A stretch of 64,000 bases of DNA from the NCBI GenBank assembly GCA_918026815.1, contig CAKJVC010000068.1, positions 496,001-560,000 on the forward strand, given 5' to 3'. This stretch comes from Chalara sp. BL73 (lineage: Eukaryota > Ascomycota > Leotiomycetes > Helotiales). Below, in pieces: positions 42,555 through 54,833 of the stretch. The position numbers and the translations under genes were made by a program. The first letter of the stretch is position 1. Every line of letters starts with the position of its first letter. The notes beneath the pieces were generated by a model. That model saw nothing but the letters and a program-made list of their open reading frames with translations, made no database searches and was not told the origin of the DNA.

Positions 42555-45436
42555 TCACCACGGAAAACTCCCCTTCTCCGGACCAAAATAACCTCGATCG
42601 GGGAGGGGAAGAAGCCCCATACTTGACCCATCGACACCCGCACCACTGACCGTGTTTCCCCACCATTTCAATCTCTTCGGGTTATATCCCACCGCGAAGA
42701 AGATGATCAACGCGCTGGTGGCCACCCCAGCTGTGAGTGCGGCGGAGAGGACATAATTGTACTTCTCCCACCATGCTAATCGGTGACGCGGAAGCCAGTA
42801 CATGAAGATGAAAGATAAGATCATCCCAGGCGTTTTGTAAGACATGTTTGATGGCGCCCAGTGCTGAATCCCTTGGATTATTAGGATTGGGTTCAGCCAG
42901 AGGAGGGAAGCCACGAACGGGAACAGCGTGCGGTCCATGAGCTCAAATGTTTTGGGTTTGAGTTTGAGGCGTAGCTTCTCGCGTACGCCAGGGAGGTATT
43001 TGGGACCGTATCCTTGCCCGAGGAGGAAGATGATCGAGATGCCGGTCCCGATAAGGAAACACCATTTGAAGAGCGGATAGAGGGAATTGAACATCCGATC
43101 TGAGCCAAGGAGCCCCCACATCAAGGAGCTGGCATATAGCGGCGCACCATCTCCTGCACATGTGAAGCGGCTGGTTTGGCGTACATAAGCCTTTCACATT
43201 GTTCAGGATGAAATCTTGCGTTCCGACAGCTACAAAACAGGTGATGATTATGGTTCCGATCTGGCTTCTGAAGACTGCGCGGGGAGCGATCTTGCAATAA
43301 TGCGCCATTTTCTGGTCTTGGACGTAATTGTCTCCATACCCTGCTAATGCCCAAGACCCGAGTGTTTGCGAGAAGAGGAACGCGTTAGGGTTGTTAGGAA
43401 GAATGAAACCTGTGATGACTTGAATCAGTGATCCTAGGCCAAGATTGGTGCCTGTAGTTGCTGATAACAGGGAGAGCGGGACGGCGAAGATGATATTAAT
43501 GCCGATCATAAGGAAAACTAGCCAGACGGGGGTATCCAGCGGATAGATGCTGAGAAATATTACCGAGACAACGATTGCTCCAACCAGGATGAGGAGGAAC
43601 CACCAATCCGGGACTTCTTTATATTTCGACATTAATCGGTTGTGCACATCATTTGTATCCTCATAATTTCCCTTGCCGTACCGAAGGCCCTTGTAAAAAT
43701 CAACATATGCTGTTGACACGGTCTTCCATTGGTTGCCCATGATGTAGAGGAAGTACACAGGATAAAATGCAAAGTTGGCACCAACTGTCAGGATATAACC
43801 AGCCGAGTAAAAAGGAGGAGAGTATTGCTGATATAGTGTTTCGTCTAGTTTGTTATTGACGACTACTTTCTGTACCTTATATGTGGTGCCATCGTTCGCG
43901 AATGCTGAAGATGAGTTAATAGGTAAATATGCCGTGTTATACATGTTTGAGTAGAATATCCCAAGGATGATGAAGCCCCCAAGGATACCGCCAAAGTACT
44001 GGGTACATGTTGAAAAGAACGGTGTTGCCAAAGCAGCATAGGAAGACGTAGCAATGTTCCAGTCAAATGTAGTGATAGGATTGAAGAGACCCAAGCCAAG
44101 AGAAGAGCCGGTCAAGATGGCCAAAGTAAAGTTTTGAGGTGCGATCCAGGTCATCCAGTTGAATGTTGATAGCGCCGTAAACAGGTACCCAGGGATCCAG
44201 TAGTAGAAGAACATCACAATGGTGCAAACTAAAAAGAACTTGTACCGCGAGATTGTCCAGCCGTATATGTTCTCTTTTGGTTCCGGTCGCGTGAGCGCGC
44301 GATTCATGGCTATGATAGGCAAGACAGTGGGCCAGAGTGCCTTGATCGGATATACACTATTTTTGATCGTGTCAATAGAAACCTCTAACAATATTTGCTT
44401 GAACAACTGCTGACCTGAAACGTCGGAGATACCCGGCAAAGCCCATGCCCATGAGCTGAACGAACAATGTCAACATCAACTGATACCCAAAAGTAACATA
44501 TGTTAAGCCATAGTAAACTGGAGATTTCTGGACGAGAATCATGCCATAGCTGTTCGTGGTATATATTGCTATGTTATATGTGATAGTAGCGAACATCTGC
44601 TCTTTGAAGTGCCAGGGACCTGGGTTAAGAGAGTGACGGGAGCCGAAAACGGTAATACCCCCTTCAGCAATTAGCTTCATGATACCTCAACATTTTGATA
44701 AAAGTGGGAGATATAATATTGTTTTGAGACCTAAATCGTCAAGACAAACAATCTCTGGAGCTAACTATTGTTGACTGTTTTATTATAGAAAAAAGATGCC
44801 TACAGTCAGGTAAGATGAATTCCAGTGCTTTAGCGCAGGGATATAATAAAATTTGAATCACGTAACTTCCCAAACCTGAAATTTCTCAGCAAATACGAGA
44901 TTTCTTGGGGAGTATTTGATCTTACTGATTGACGGGAATCTACTATTGAAAAAGGTTGACAGGAAAGTACCCATCACCGCCCAGCCGATACCCAGAAAAT
45001 AAGCCCGAATGGTTTCGATTGGGACTGACGTATCATCCAAGATCTCCGCTACGGCACGGACACCTGGATATGGAGACGAATATCTCAACATTACAGCATC
45101 AACCCTCAGATCTCGATCGTAGGAGTCGCCATAGAGTTTTTGGCCTTGAACAAGGCGCTTCATGCGCTCTCGCATGTCAGTAGGAAAATTCCAGTCATCG
45201 GCGTGGAACTCAATGGCTTCGTGTATGATTGTGAGCGCCTCTTCCTCGCTCATCGAGTTGATCTTGTCAAGAATATGCTCTCGCTCGACTCCATCATTAG
45301 GGGCCAATTCTTCGAGTTGCTGGTGAGATATTTGATCCCCAATTCTTTCATATGCTCCGTGAGATGGGATCTTCTCCGGGTCGGCATTGGTTGATGTGAT
45401 GCCATCGCCGTCATGGACTTCTATATTGCCAGACAT
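42555..45436 (-). CDS. OPT-family oligopeptide transporter, apparent frameshift
   Basis: Four exons, 44926-45436, 44804-44875, 44415-44661 and 42555-44356, joined by introns GTAAGA...TTTCAG, GTAGGC...CTGAAG and GTCAGC...AAATAG, give about 876 residues. Family blocks in order are SLGSYVIQILLYP, then SLNPGPWHFKEQM, GFAGYLRRFSVYPIKALWP, NPITTFDWN and KMAHYCKIAPR, with many membrane helices between. OPTs carry small peptides, glutathione or metal chelates across the plasma membrane with protons. In exon 4 the frame breaks at 43161. Upstream reads NVKGLCTPNQPLH; the family then expects a Cys-containing loop, and CAGDGAPLYASSLMWGLLGS is found one base out of phase. This is either a sequence error or a disabling mutation; no intron of acceptable size bridges it. 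A TATA box lies 125 bp upstream. Confidence 0.85.
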
Positions 45437-45562
45437 GATTGATGAATGAGCTCCGGTACAGCTCAAGCTGAGCGACAAGGCGTACCCGTGGCTTGTACAA
45501 CACGAGACAGTGAGCAGAGAACTACAGCGATGAATGAATGGCCATGATCAGGGTAACCCCAT

Positions 45563-45568
45563 TTTATA
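45563..45568 (-). promoter_or_regulatory. TATA box of OPT gene
   Basis: TATAAAA on the minus strand inside a G-rich context, about 125 bp upstream of the OPT start codon. Confidence 0.45.
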
Positions 45569-47276
45569 CCCCTGGATGAACTTGTCCGAGCTCATGATAA
45601 CCGACCCCAGATGAGGAGTACCAGCCCGTCAGCTGCACCAATTGTGGGGGAGATTCTGTATCTAACCGCGATTTTGAACGTTACAGTACATGAGCCGACC
45701 AGGAGCATGGAACAACGCTTGCAGCAACTATACTGATTTTAGCGGCAGTTGGATCAGCATATGGCAGGAGAGGATACGTGTTTGCGGGGTCTGATAATAT
45801 ATTGTACGCATCCTTGAACCTGATTTGCCGACCAGGCACTAGCTCGGCAGTGATCATCGTTGGTTTCTACTACCTTATCGAATGATGCTGCGTTTACAGA
45901 CTTTGTGATATTGATTAATCCATGGTGGGGAAGAGTGGGATGGTAACATACCTCTGGCACGTGATGGAGGTGCATCAAGTTCCAGAAGGAAGAAAGAGAG
46001 AAAGTTCGAAACTGTCTCTTTGATTAATAAATAAAACCTTTCAACTGATACTTGTATGGCTATTAAAGTGCCATAGCATTTCTGTTTTAATTCGTAGAAG
46101 AAAGAGTAGATGTCACGTGTGCTAGCTTTTGGTCACCTGATATATTGCTTCCCCCACTTTCATTCCTGCTTGTAGCAGTTGCTCCTGTCTATCAGATCAC
46201 TTCATGCGTTTGGATTTATTATTGTTATCTTGGATTCTGTGCGACTGTGTCTTTCTTAGATTCTGCTCTCAACGATACTGCATGCAAGTCGACCTAGGAG
46301 ATGCGCTCCATGATTGCTTTAGTGTTTAGATCTAGCAAAATGCCTGGTCCTCGGCCATTGCTGCGAGTTCCATAAGGTCATTGTGCTATGTACTGTTGGC
46401 TTTGAAAATTGTTCCTTGATGGTCGAATATATCATTCTATAGTGTTATCTAGAAGTGGTTGATGTCTGAATGTGAGATGAACTTAAATTCAAGATATGTG
46501 CATAGCAAGAACAGACTCGGAACGTATGCCATGCCTGACTCTGCTTCATAAGCTTTTTTTATTTGTTCCCGCACATACTTTCATGACTCAAGTGATCCAT
46601 AATGCCTAATACGTTACGACGCTTGCTGCTTTGGTGTGTATTGAGTCGTCACAATCACGTGATGGCCATCCTACTTCGGAAAATTAGGTGCACTTCAATT
46701 GTTTCAAGTTCATTGCTGGGTTTGTTGTCAAAATATTTTAAAACAACAATAAGAGTACCGGAGATAGGATGAGATTTATTGATATTGGTATTCGAAAAGC
46801 GTCTCAAGCTCGCCTCTTCCCAAGCCCTGACTTCAGCCGATAAACTCTCCTTAAGTCTATTCGTCCTACTTCACGGTGATATCCCGTGTCACCATCCCAG
46901 AACATAAATTATAAGCTTAACGGCGTTCAGAACCCAAGCCAAGACTTTGCTGCACCCCGCAATCTACATCTGCCCTTGTGATACGGACTCAAGCTTCCGT
47001 TATTCAGGTATGCATTCAGCCGCCACGGTAATTTTACCGAAAAATGATTGTTTCGTCTCAGCTTTGGGCGCTTTCTAACTCTGGGGACCCCACAATGTGG
47101 ACTTCACATGACTGGAATGGTACTCTAAGAAATGATTTCGAAGGAACAAGCTTTCGTAAGGAGATGCTAGGATCGAAGGGCCGCTTTGTATATTGCCGGT
47201 GACGGAGGTGGTAGACAATTTAATCTATGCATGTCCATCTGATGTTCACAAGACTAGAACTTCGGATCACCGTATG

Positions 47277-47282
47277 TATAAG
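47277..47282 (+). promoter_or_regulatory. TATA-like box of AA9 LPMO gene
   Basis: TATAAG about 75 bp before the LPMO start codon, a usual distance for an inducible fungal secreted-enzyme gene. Confidence 0.4.
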
Positions 47283-47356
47283 GAGTCGATAGTACCTCGC
47301 ATATTTGTGGGATTCTCGCTGTCGAGTTTCTTTACGCCTCAGAGAATACCATCAGG

Positions 47357-48611
47357 ATGAGAACCACATTCATCTCAGTCGTTGCCGCACTTGCAGCTCA
47401 AAAGGTTGCTGGGCATGCCACCTTCCAACAACTTTGGATTAATGCAGTTGATCAGATATGCCACCCACACTAGAGCGTACAGAGTCATAACTAATAAGAT
47501 CTTTACCAGTCTACGTGTGTTCGTCTACCATCCAATAATAACCCTATCACAGATGTGACGGGAACTGCCATTAGATGTAATGGCAAGGGAGGTGTAACTG
47601 GGAAGTGCCCCGTTGTAGCTGGACAAACTTTGACGGTAGAAATGCATCAAGTAATTGACTCCACAACTGGATTTCTGATCTGAAGCACTAACAAGGCGAT
47701 AGCAAAATGGTGACCGTTCCTGCACCAATGAAGCAATTGGTGGTGCTCATTATGGACCCGTTCAAGTGTACCTTTCAAAGGTCACTGATGCATCAACCGC
47801 AGATGGTTCAACAGGATGGTTCAAAATCTTCCAGGATACATGGTCGCCAGTAAGACCGCACCATTTAAATCGTTATACAATACTAAATATGGGATAGAAA
47901 GCAGGTGCGGCATCAGGAGACGATGATAACTGGGGCACTAAGGATCTGAACACCTGCTGCGGAAGAATGAACGTCAAGATCCCATCCGATATCCCAGCAG
48001 GCGACTATCTTCTCCGTGCAGAGGTCATCGCCCTCCATGTAGCCGGCTCCTCAGGAGGTGCTCAATTTTACGTCAGCTGTTGTATGTCGCATACTCTTCT
48101 TCCTCCCCAAATATTCTTCATAATCCCTCCTAAACTTACTAAAAATACCAGACCAACTCACTGTCACTGGCGGCGGATCTGCCTCCCCATCCGTCGTCTC
48201 CCTCCCCGGCGCCTACAAAGCGTCCGACCCTGGAATCCTAGTCAACATACACGCCGCCCTCGCGACCTACGTGGCACCGGGCCCCACAGTCTATGGTGGC
48301 GGAACCACCAAGTCCGCTGGGGCTGTCTGTGCTGGCGTTGAGACTGGCAAGACCACTGGTCCGGCCGTCACTCAGACGAATACTGGAGGCACGTCGAGTC
48401 CAACTGGTTGCACAGTCGCAAAGTATGCGCAATGTGGTGGTAATACTTATACTGGATGCACTACTTGTGAGGTACGCTACTCTTCTCTTTTTTGATGGAG
48501 GATGTTCGGCCTGTTAGAATCGTACTTGGAGATGAAATGCTAATGAATGCTGTGTAGGCGGGCTCGACTTGCGTGGCTGTTTCTCCACCGTACTATTCAC
48601 AATGCACCTAA
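47357..48611 (+). CDS. AA9 lytic polysaccharide monooxygenase with C-terminal CBM1
   Basis: Six exons, 47357-47455, 47510-47650, 47703-47849, 47898-48081, 48152-48471 and 48558-48611, give 314 residues. The signal peptide ends VAG and the mature protein starts HATFQQLW, so the copper-binding N-terminal His is in place. The second copper His is in VEMHQ, the HGPV-like loop is GAHYGPV, and the axial Tyr is in AQFYVSCY. A Thr/Ser/Gly linker leads to a cellulose-binding CBM1 (CTVAKYAQCGGNTYTGCTTC, then a final segment ending YYSQCT). The enzyme cleaves cellulose oxidatively outside the cell. Intron 1 (47456-47509) begins AT instead of GT (CAG|ATATGC) but has a good CTAAT branch and TTTACCAG acceptor. 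Without its removal a TAG follows within six codons. The gene may therefore be poorly spliced or disabled. Confidence 0.9.
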
Positions 48612-50274
48612 GTTTATGATGAGGAGAACGCTTGAGGGACAGTTAGAAGGCTCGACGTGTAATATCGGTTCTTGTACATATTCGGAATAAAGTGATCAGT
48701 CATTAATGCCGTTAGACAAGGTCGAGTGAAATCTCTTAGAAACTAGCATACGCACGGGGTGATCAAACTAATGCACAATCCACGTCGCAACTGTAAGCCC
48801 ACCAATAAGCGTGCGCTATCGGGAAAATAGATACAAAAAATATGACCTCGTGGTACAACACATCTTATAATCTATCACGTTTTGTCATTGCTGGGAGTGG
48901 TTAGATGTGGCGCAGCTATCATCGCTATTGACAGGGGGTGGCGCATCTGGTTGGTCGTTGGAATAAAGTTGAGTATGGTTTCTGAATATAAGCTTACTGG
49001 GAAGCATTTAACAAACATGCCGATAACCGAGACTACAGCTTTGACCGCCAGCCGGAGCAATTTCTTCTTTTTAATATGGCAGAATATCTCATATTGGCAT
49101 GTGGCTTGTGAGAAGATTGGGACGATATCTGTGGCTGCCCTTATTTATGAACATATATTGAGAGATTTGCTTCGTATCGTGCGGCATGTGCTTGCAGATA
49201 CTCTATTGTGACAGCTTCCAGGCTTGATCTCCCTTGAAATCGCGAAATAGTGATGGAGGTGCTCCAGAGAAGCTACGTAATCATATCTTACTCAGGAATA
49301 AATATCTGTTCATTTCTTTGTATCTTCCGCAGTTATGCATATCATAGCCACTACCAGTCCTGCCAACCCAGCGCCATCACCACCACAAGAATGGCATTTT
49401 TTTAATCATTCAGACCCTCCCCTCTCTACTTTCTCCTACTCCGCCTGCTCCGCGTCTTTCAAGCTCCCCAAACTCCATCAATCCCCCCCACTTCCTAAGG
49501 GGCTGTCGAAGGCGTCATAGTCGCCGCAGTCCTCTACACGTTACTTGTCACACTCACCACCTTCCTCCTCAAGTCCCGCCGCGCGCCATCTTTTCTTCGA
49601 TTGTTACTTAGGTACTCGATTTTGCTTTTGTCGGCGCGTTCGACACGATCGCGGTGCTGACGAGCCTAAACGGAGGATGAGCGGGACCTTTTGTAGGTGA
49701 CCGGAAAAGGATGGCGAAGGCAAACGGGTATAGAGATGGTCCGAGGCGTAAATTGCTGTTGGAGATTTTAATCACTACAATGGTGTCCACATAAGTCGCC
49801 CTAAACTCAAGATCCTTGAGGCCAAATGCTGATAATTCCTCGCAGCCTTTTGCATGCTCTCACTGTATCTTCCACGAAGTTCGTGATCACCATAGGGGGG
49901 CTAAGGTGCACAATGATACCGACTATTCTCGAGCGTAAGATCATAGACAGATTGTGCATAGACAGATTGTGCATAGACAAATTGTGATAGTTTCTTGAGT
50001 CGCTAATATATTTTGGATCTGAAATGAGCGGGCCTCAGCATCTCCCAGTAAACAGACATGGGCATAACGACCTGGCGCAAAATGGCCACGGGCATGCCAC
50101 ACGTCATGGGACGCAGTTGTTTAAGTTGGAGCTCAGATCTGCAGTGCATGAGTGGAACTCCGTTGTTGTGCGCTTGAGGTGACTAATATGCTTGGGCTCC
50201 TTTGGCGGATACACATGTACGAGTAAGCTGGCATTAATAAATAATACTTGATATTTGCAAAATATGCGGCGTTT
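48612..50274. other. Intergenic region, 1.7 kb
   Basis: Only short unrelated frames are present (for example at 48882 and 49335), without recognisable domains. A 15-bp triplicate repeat lies at 49942-49986. Confidence 0.4.
49942..49986. repeat. Three tandem copies of a 15-bp unit
   Basis: The unit CATAGACAGATTGTG occurs three times head to tail; the third copy has one G-to-A change. It lies in non-coding sequence. Confidence 0.9.
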
Positions 50275-51335
50275 CTAATGAATTCTATGGGGTTTCGAAT
50301 CGAGTTCATAATACCCCCCCACAGGGCCAATAGGAGTCGAATCCAATTCTAAGACATCGCTACGATTGTCTAGCTCATACCGCACATCGCTGAATAGTTC
50401 TTGCGGTGGTGATTTCGGTTTCTCATAGTACCCAGCAGTCGGTGGCTGGACCTGGTTTGCGAAAGGGTCGACATTTTCCTCTTCAATTAGCAGCTTCTGC
50501 CCAGATCCTCCTCTCTGTCGTCTTCGAACTAAGAGAATAACCGCACTGATGATTGATATTGCTATCACAGAAATGACAACACCGATCGTGGCTTTTACGC
50601 CAGTGCCTAGCCCAGATTTCTCTGCTGATTTAGACGCAGAATTTGCAGTCTCGACACTCGATGGATTCGCAGACGCCGTTGCCAAATTGGCGCTCGGCGC
50701 AGATGTTGAACTTGCTCCAGTATTTGACGTAGATGTGCTGGAACTCTGTGTAGCTGTGCCCGCATTTGGTGTAGAACTTACCCCCGAGTTTGATGGCGCC
50801 AAACTCGATCTCGAGACTACCCTAGAGTCTGATGAAGATGGCAGCAAAGTGGTCGAGGAAGGAAGAACAATAGGTGTCAGACTAACAGTTGCACCTCCTC
50901 TAGAAGCACCTCCCTGTACGACTTTGATGTGCGGGCTATTCGCACCAAATCCAGTTGACGTATTTGGCCGAAGATTGAAATAGCAGTCGTCCACATCTGT
51001 CCAATTTAAGAGAACCAAGGCCGAGGAATTGAATGGGTGGACGCGTTCAACGATTTCTGGTATCTTGTCAGGATCTTTGCATAAAAATAAATATTATACA
51101 TCTTACTTGTGAGAATTGTTGCTTGATTCGGCCGTAGACAAAACGTGTACAAAAGAGGACTTTCGAAGGGTGAAATGTACGATACATTGACCGTATCGAG
51201 GTAATTCAGCTCCAACCCTTCAGTAGGAAACAGAAATGCAACTCCATTCTTATCCAGCTTTATTTCTTGTCCAAAAGTTATACAACTGAACAAGAAAGTC
51301 CAGAGAACCGGATGAACGTATGCCTTGAACTCCAT
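50275..51335 (-). CDS. Single-pass membrane protein with Ser/Thr-rich stalk (Mid2-like)
   Basis: Two exons, 51107-51335 and 50275-51056, give 336 residues; the 50-bp intron is GTAAGA...TACCAG with a CTGAC branch. A signal peptide (about 1-22, LWTFLFSCITFGQE) is followed by an extracellular domain of about 120 residues with potential N-glycosylation sites (NVSY, NSSA, NWTD). A Ser/Thr/Ala-rich stalk of about 80 residues follows. One TM helix (VKATIGVVISVIAISIISAV) is followed by RRRQR, and a cytoplasmic tail rich in Pro and Tyr contains GGYYELDS. Such Mid2/WSC-like layouts are typical of fungal surface sensors and adhesion proteins. No specific family is certain. Confidence 0.75.
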
Positions 51336-52535
51336 CGCCTTGAAGAGAGTTTTCCGCGCGAGAACGTGGGCAATGTAGAACTGCCCAAATTTTAAATATA
51401 CATCACTTTTAACCTTTCAGCTATTGCGCTCTGTATGTGATAATGCGGCACAAGCTGATGTCAGTAATGAAATGAGGCTCGCTTGGCTCGTTTCAAGGCA
51501 CCAATCAACACCATTGCTTGGCTTCACCTCGCCTACCTTGAATATCCCGCGGTCAGCGAAATCGACCCCAATATTAAGAACCCTGCAAGATGTTCTCCTT
51601 CGTGCTATGGAATCCTAATCAAAGATACTGCAACCATTAAAATTTATCAAGCCCCTCAGCCTCTCTGGCGGAAGATCTATTGTATCTATTTAAACGGCCG
51701 TGTCTTGTTTCATACAACCACTACAAGATTAAAGCCATGCCAAACAGTCACGATCAAATTTTGAGATTCATGCTATAAATCGTAGTGGAAGCGGTCTGGA
51801 AAGCAATAGTCTTTCTTTTTTAGAAAGTTGTTGAAATATGTTTGGTGGCTGTCGAGAAAATATGGTGGGCCTCTAATGGCCCAGCGCTTATGATGTATGT
51901 AATGGCGTTGCTGTATCGACTACCTGCCTTTGCAGAACAGAGTAACGAAAGAATGATTAACAAAGATTAAAGTTAAGTGCTCTACGTATAGGCATTCTAT
52001 CCGTGCTAATTATGCTTATTTGCTCGGGCTTCTGACCGAAAGTGCGTGTACTAGGGTAGTTCCAGATGATAGTGGCTTTGGCTTCTGGGAAGGCGATCCG
52101 CACCTAGAAGTTCTCACCCCTGCTGAGGAAGATCGTTGTGATTTCAAGGAGATTATACTCAGGTAGTCGAGCAGCCTGTAGAATATAACTTGGGAGCTCG
52201 AATCTATGCTGGAAACAAGCCCGAATCTGCGCATGTTTAAGGCTACATATATATTTTCAGGCGTCTCATGCACCGTGTAAAGTCACTCCGGCATCCAAGA
52301 CTTGCACACAAAGCTCCAAATTGGTCTGTAAGATACGATAAAGTTGATGCAGATCTCATTAACTTAGCGCTTTCGTGGCATGTTGTGATAATAGACGTAG
52401 CCTATGATATTCTCTGGCTAAGTCCAGCTTGTTGAACCCTAAATAGATTCTCTTACCAACACTTATAACAATATGCAAATTGTTCTTCGGATGAAGAGTT
52501 CGCCACGCTTTCCAAACATACACCAAACCAGGATC
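51336..52535. other. Intergenic region, 1.2 kb
   Basis: No gene recognised between the stalk protein and the siderophore transporter. Confidence 0.4.
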
Positions 52536-54457
52536 CTACCACACATTTCCCTTAGTCTGCTTTCCCCTTGTCCTCTCCAGTTCCTTAACATTAATATTCC
52601 TCCACATCAGCAGGCACACCAGGCAGAGAGGAAGTACGCAAGATCCGGCAATGACCATCTTCCTCTGTACATCCGCATAGGCATCAACAACCGCGTCGCG
52701 GATTGGGGTTCCCAACGGGTATGATTTCTGAGCCTCGATATCGCCATAAATTATCGCAGTCAAATTCTTGCTGTCCTCAGGCAAGAACTCATAGAGTTTC
52801 TGGGGTAGAGTATTAGTCCAGATACCGCCAGCAATAGCGAAGCCGATCGAGGCACCGATAGAGCCGAAGAGACCGAAGAGCGCCAGGGACACGGCGATTT
52901 CTTGATGCGTTACGGAAGCCATGATGGCAATTTGAGCACACAGTGCCCAGGTTCCTGTGGCGAGACCGTTCAATAATTGGCACATGACTAGAAGCCCGAT
53001 ATGTGTCTCTGGAGTCCGGAAGTGGATGAGCAGAGCCGTGCCTAGAATGGCGACGGGAACCCCGGCGATTGAAACCCATTTGTAGTTTCCAGTATAGCGA
53101 ATAATGAAGCCACAGAAGGGAGCCCAGAATGATGCCATAAGGGAGAACGAGTTGAGGACGTAACCGGAGATGGTGATAGACTGATCATGCACGACTTGCA
53201 GGTATGATCCGTAGTATGCGTCCCAAATAAAGATTGAGATAAACATGATGCCGTAGAGTAAGCAAGCACCCAGTATAGTCCGATCCTTGAGATATCGGAA
53301 CGGAAAGTACTGCACCGTTGCGAAATATTTCTCCCAGACGACGAAAAGAGCAAGAAGGAAGACGCCAAGGACTATCATAGCGATGAGGTAACCTGTCTTC
53401 CAGCCGTTTGGAGCGGTATACACCAAACTGAAAGGAAGGAGTAGCAAAGACCATCCGAAGATAGTAAGAAACATGCCAACAACTGTAATCAATATTCAGT
53501 ATCATATATCAACACAAAGGAGGTTTCCAAACTAACCGTCAAACTCAATCAAGTAATATTTGATGGATCCCAAAAAACTGCGACCGTTATTGACCTGCTC
53601 TGGGAATTTGCCAAGCTTAATGGCTTTGCGTTTGCTCGCGACGAAGATAGCAATAATTGGAAGGCAAAAAGCGACCTCCATTATGATGAATGCGCCAAAA
53701 GCCCAACGGAAGTTGACATATTTGTAAAAGAGCTCTGCGATTCTGGGTCCACCAAAAGTGGTAGCGATAGTTGGGGTTCCATTGATACCGAACATAATTG
53801 CTCGGTTTCGTAGTGAAGTTATATCGGCGAGAATAATAGTGATAACATATGTCATCCCCAAATGACCGACCCAATAGAATGTGTGCGCGGCAGCATACAT
53901 CTGCACATTAATACAGGCGGCCTTCATGATAACACCGACAGTAGTAAGGATGAGCATCACAGCAAAGCCCTCGCATCGTCCCCAGATGTCGATAACCTTT
54001 GCAATGCTGAGTTGGCATACACCTCCAAGGATAGTCGCAACAATGCCCGTTGTAGCCAAAAGCCCATGCTGTGAGAATGATGAAGTCACGTAGGGAATGA
54101 GATTGGATTGAACGGATTGTAGCATTGCATCGATAAAAGACACAAAGTAGAGCCTATGAAATCGTCAGATTTATTCTGTAGAGCAACACAAAGAGTACTA
54201 CTGATAACTTGTCTTCGCAGGACCACTTACAGAATGAACATAACAATTAGAAGCTGTTTCGACCACACGGTGGTGATCGCCTCCACTTGCTTAACACCCT
54301 GTTGCTTGTGCTCGGTACTATTGATGGAGTCGGCTTTGTCGTTGACATCTTCAGCGTCGCGGCCACTCGCGCCAGCGAGATGCTTTTCGGGTTCATATGT
54401 AATGGTGGATGGCACCTCGGCGGTAGGCTGAGGCGCTCCATAGACGGTGGAAGCCAT
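52536..54457 (-). CDS. MFS siderophore-iron transporter (Sit1/Arn type)
   Basis: Three exons, 54231-54457, 53537-54153 and 52536-53482, give 596 residues. Introns are GTAAGT...TCATAG (77 bp) and GTTAGT...TTACAG (54 bp), each with a good branch site. A charged N-terminal cytosolic segment of about 65 residues precedes the membrane helices. Blocks typical of the siderophore MFS subfamily are YFVSFIDAMLQSVQSNLIPY, IDIWGRCEGF, GWSLLLLPFSL, FIWDAYYGSYLQVVHDQSI, then GGIWTNTLPQKLYEFLP near the last helices. These carriers import ferric siderophores across the plasma membrane. An inverted pair of SreA-type GATA sites about 350-375 bp upstream supports iron regulation. The exact siderophore cannot be told. 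Confidence 0.9.
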
Positions 54458-54805
54458 TGCGATAGAGGTTTGGGTATTTCAGACGACTGCTTGGTATCTG
54501 AGCGACCTTAGCTTTCGCAACGCAGAATCCCGCAGAGAGGGAAATAGAGAATATTAATACAAGGCTGCAGTGGTCTCCATCTTTCTCACCTCCTGCATGT
54601 GGACTGCATGAGAGGTGTATGCAGTGCCTGCCCCCCGTGGGCCATTCATGTTTCCCAGTAGCTGCTAATCCTTTCGCATTTTACAAGTGGAAACGAGCAT
54701 GGGGGTTGATCTTGGCAGTACAAGATCAACAAGCCCCCTTGGCAGAAGGACAACACAAAGATTCGTCTAATTGGTTACAGCAAACGTTCTCCTCCGCTCT
54801 CGCAG

Positions 54806-54833
54806 TTATCAGATGATCCAGATGATCTGATAA
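54806..54833. promoter_or_regulatory. Inverted pair of SreA-type ATCWGATAA GATA sites
   Basis: TTATCAGAT (54806-54814) and ATCTGATAA (54825-54833) are perfect inverted copies separated by 10 bp. Each matches the extended consensus ATCWGATAA bound by the iron-sensing GATA repressors SreA/Sfu1/Urbs1. They lie 349-376 bp upstream of the siderophore transporter start, the expected target of this repressor. Binding is inferred. Confidence 0.75.

Larger units (their letters stand above)
45437..47356. other. Intergenic region between divergent OPT and LPMO genes
   Basis: 1.9 kb with no supported gene. It serves as 5' flank for both neighbours. Confidence 0.4.

Noticed and set aside
43100..43200. 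A very short intron repairing the OPT frame
   Set aside because: The only GT...AG pair spans about 31 bp and would remove the conserved CTPNQP block.
47456..47509. U12-type AT-AC intron in the LPMO
   Set aside because: Donor is ATATGC rather than ATATCC and the acceptor is CAG, with a normal U2 branch site; a point change in a GT donor is simpler.
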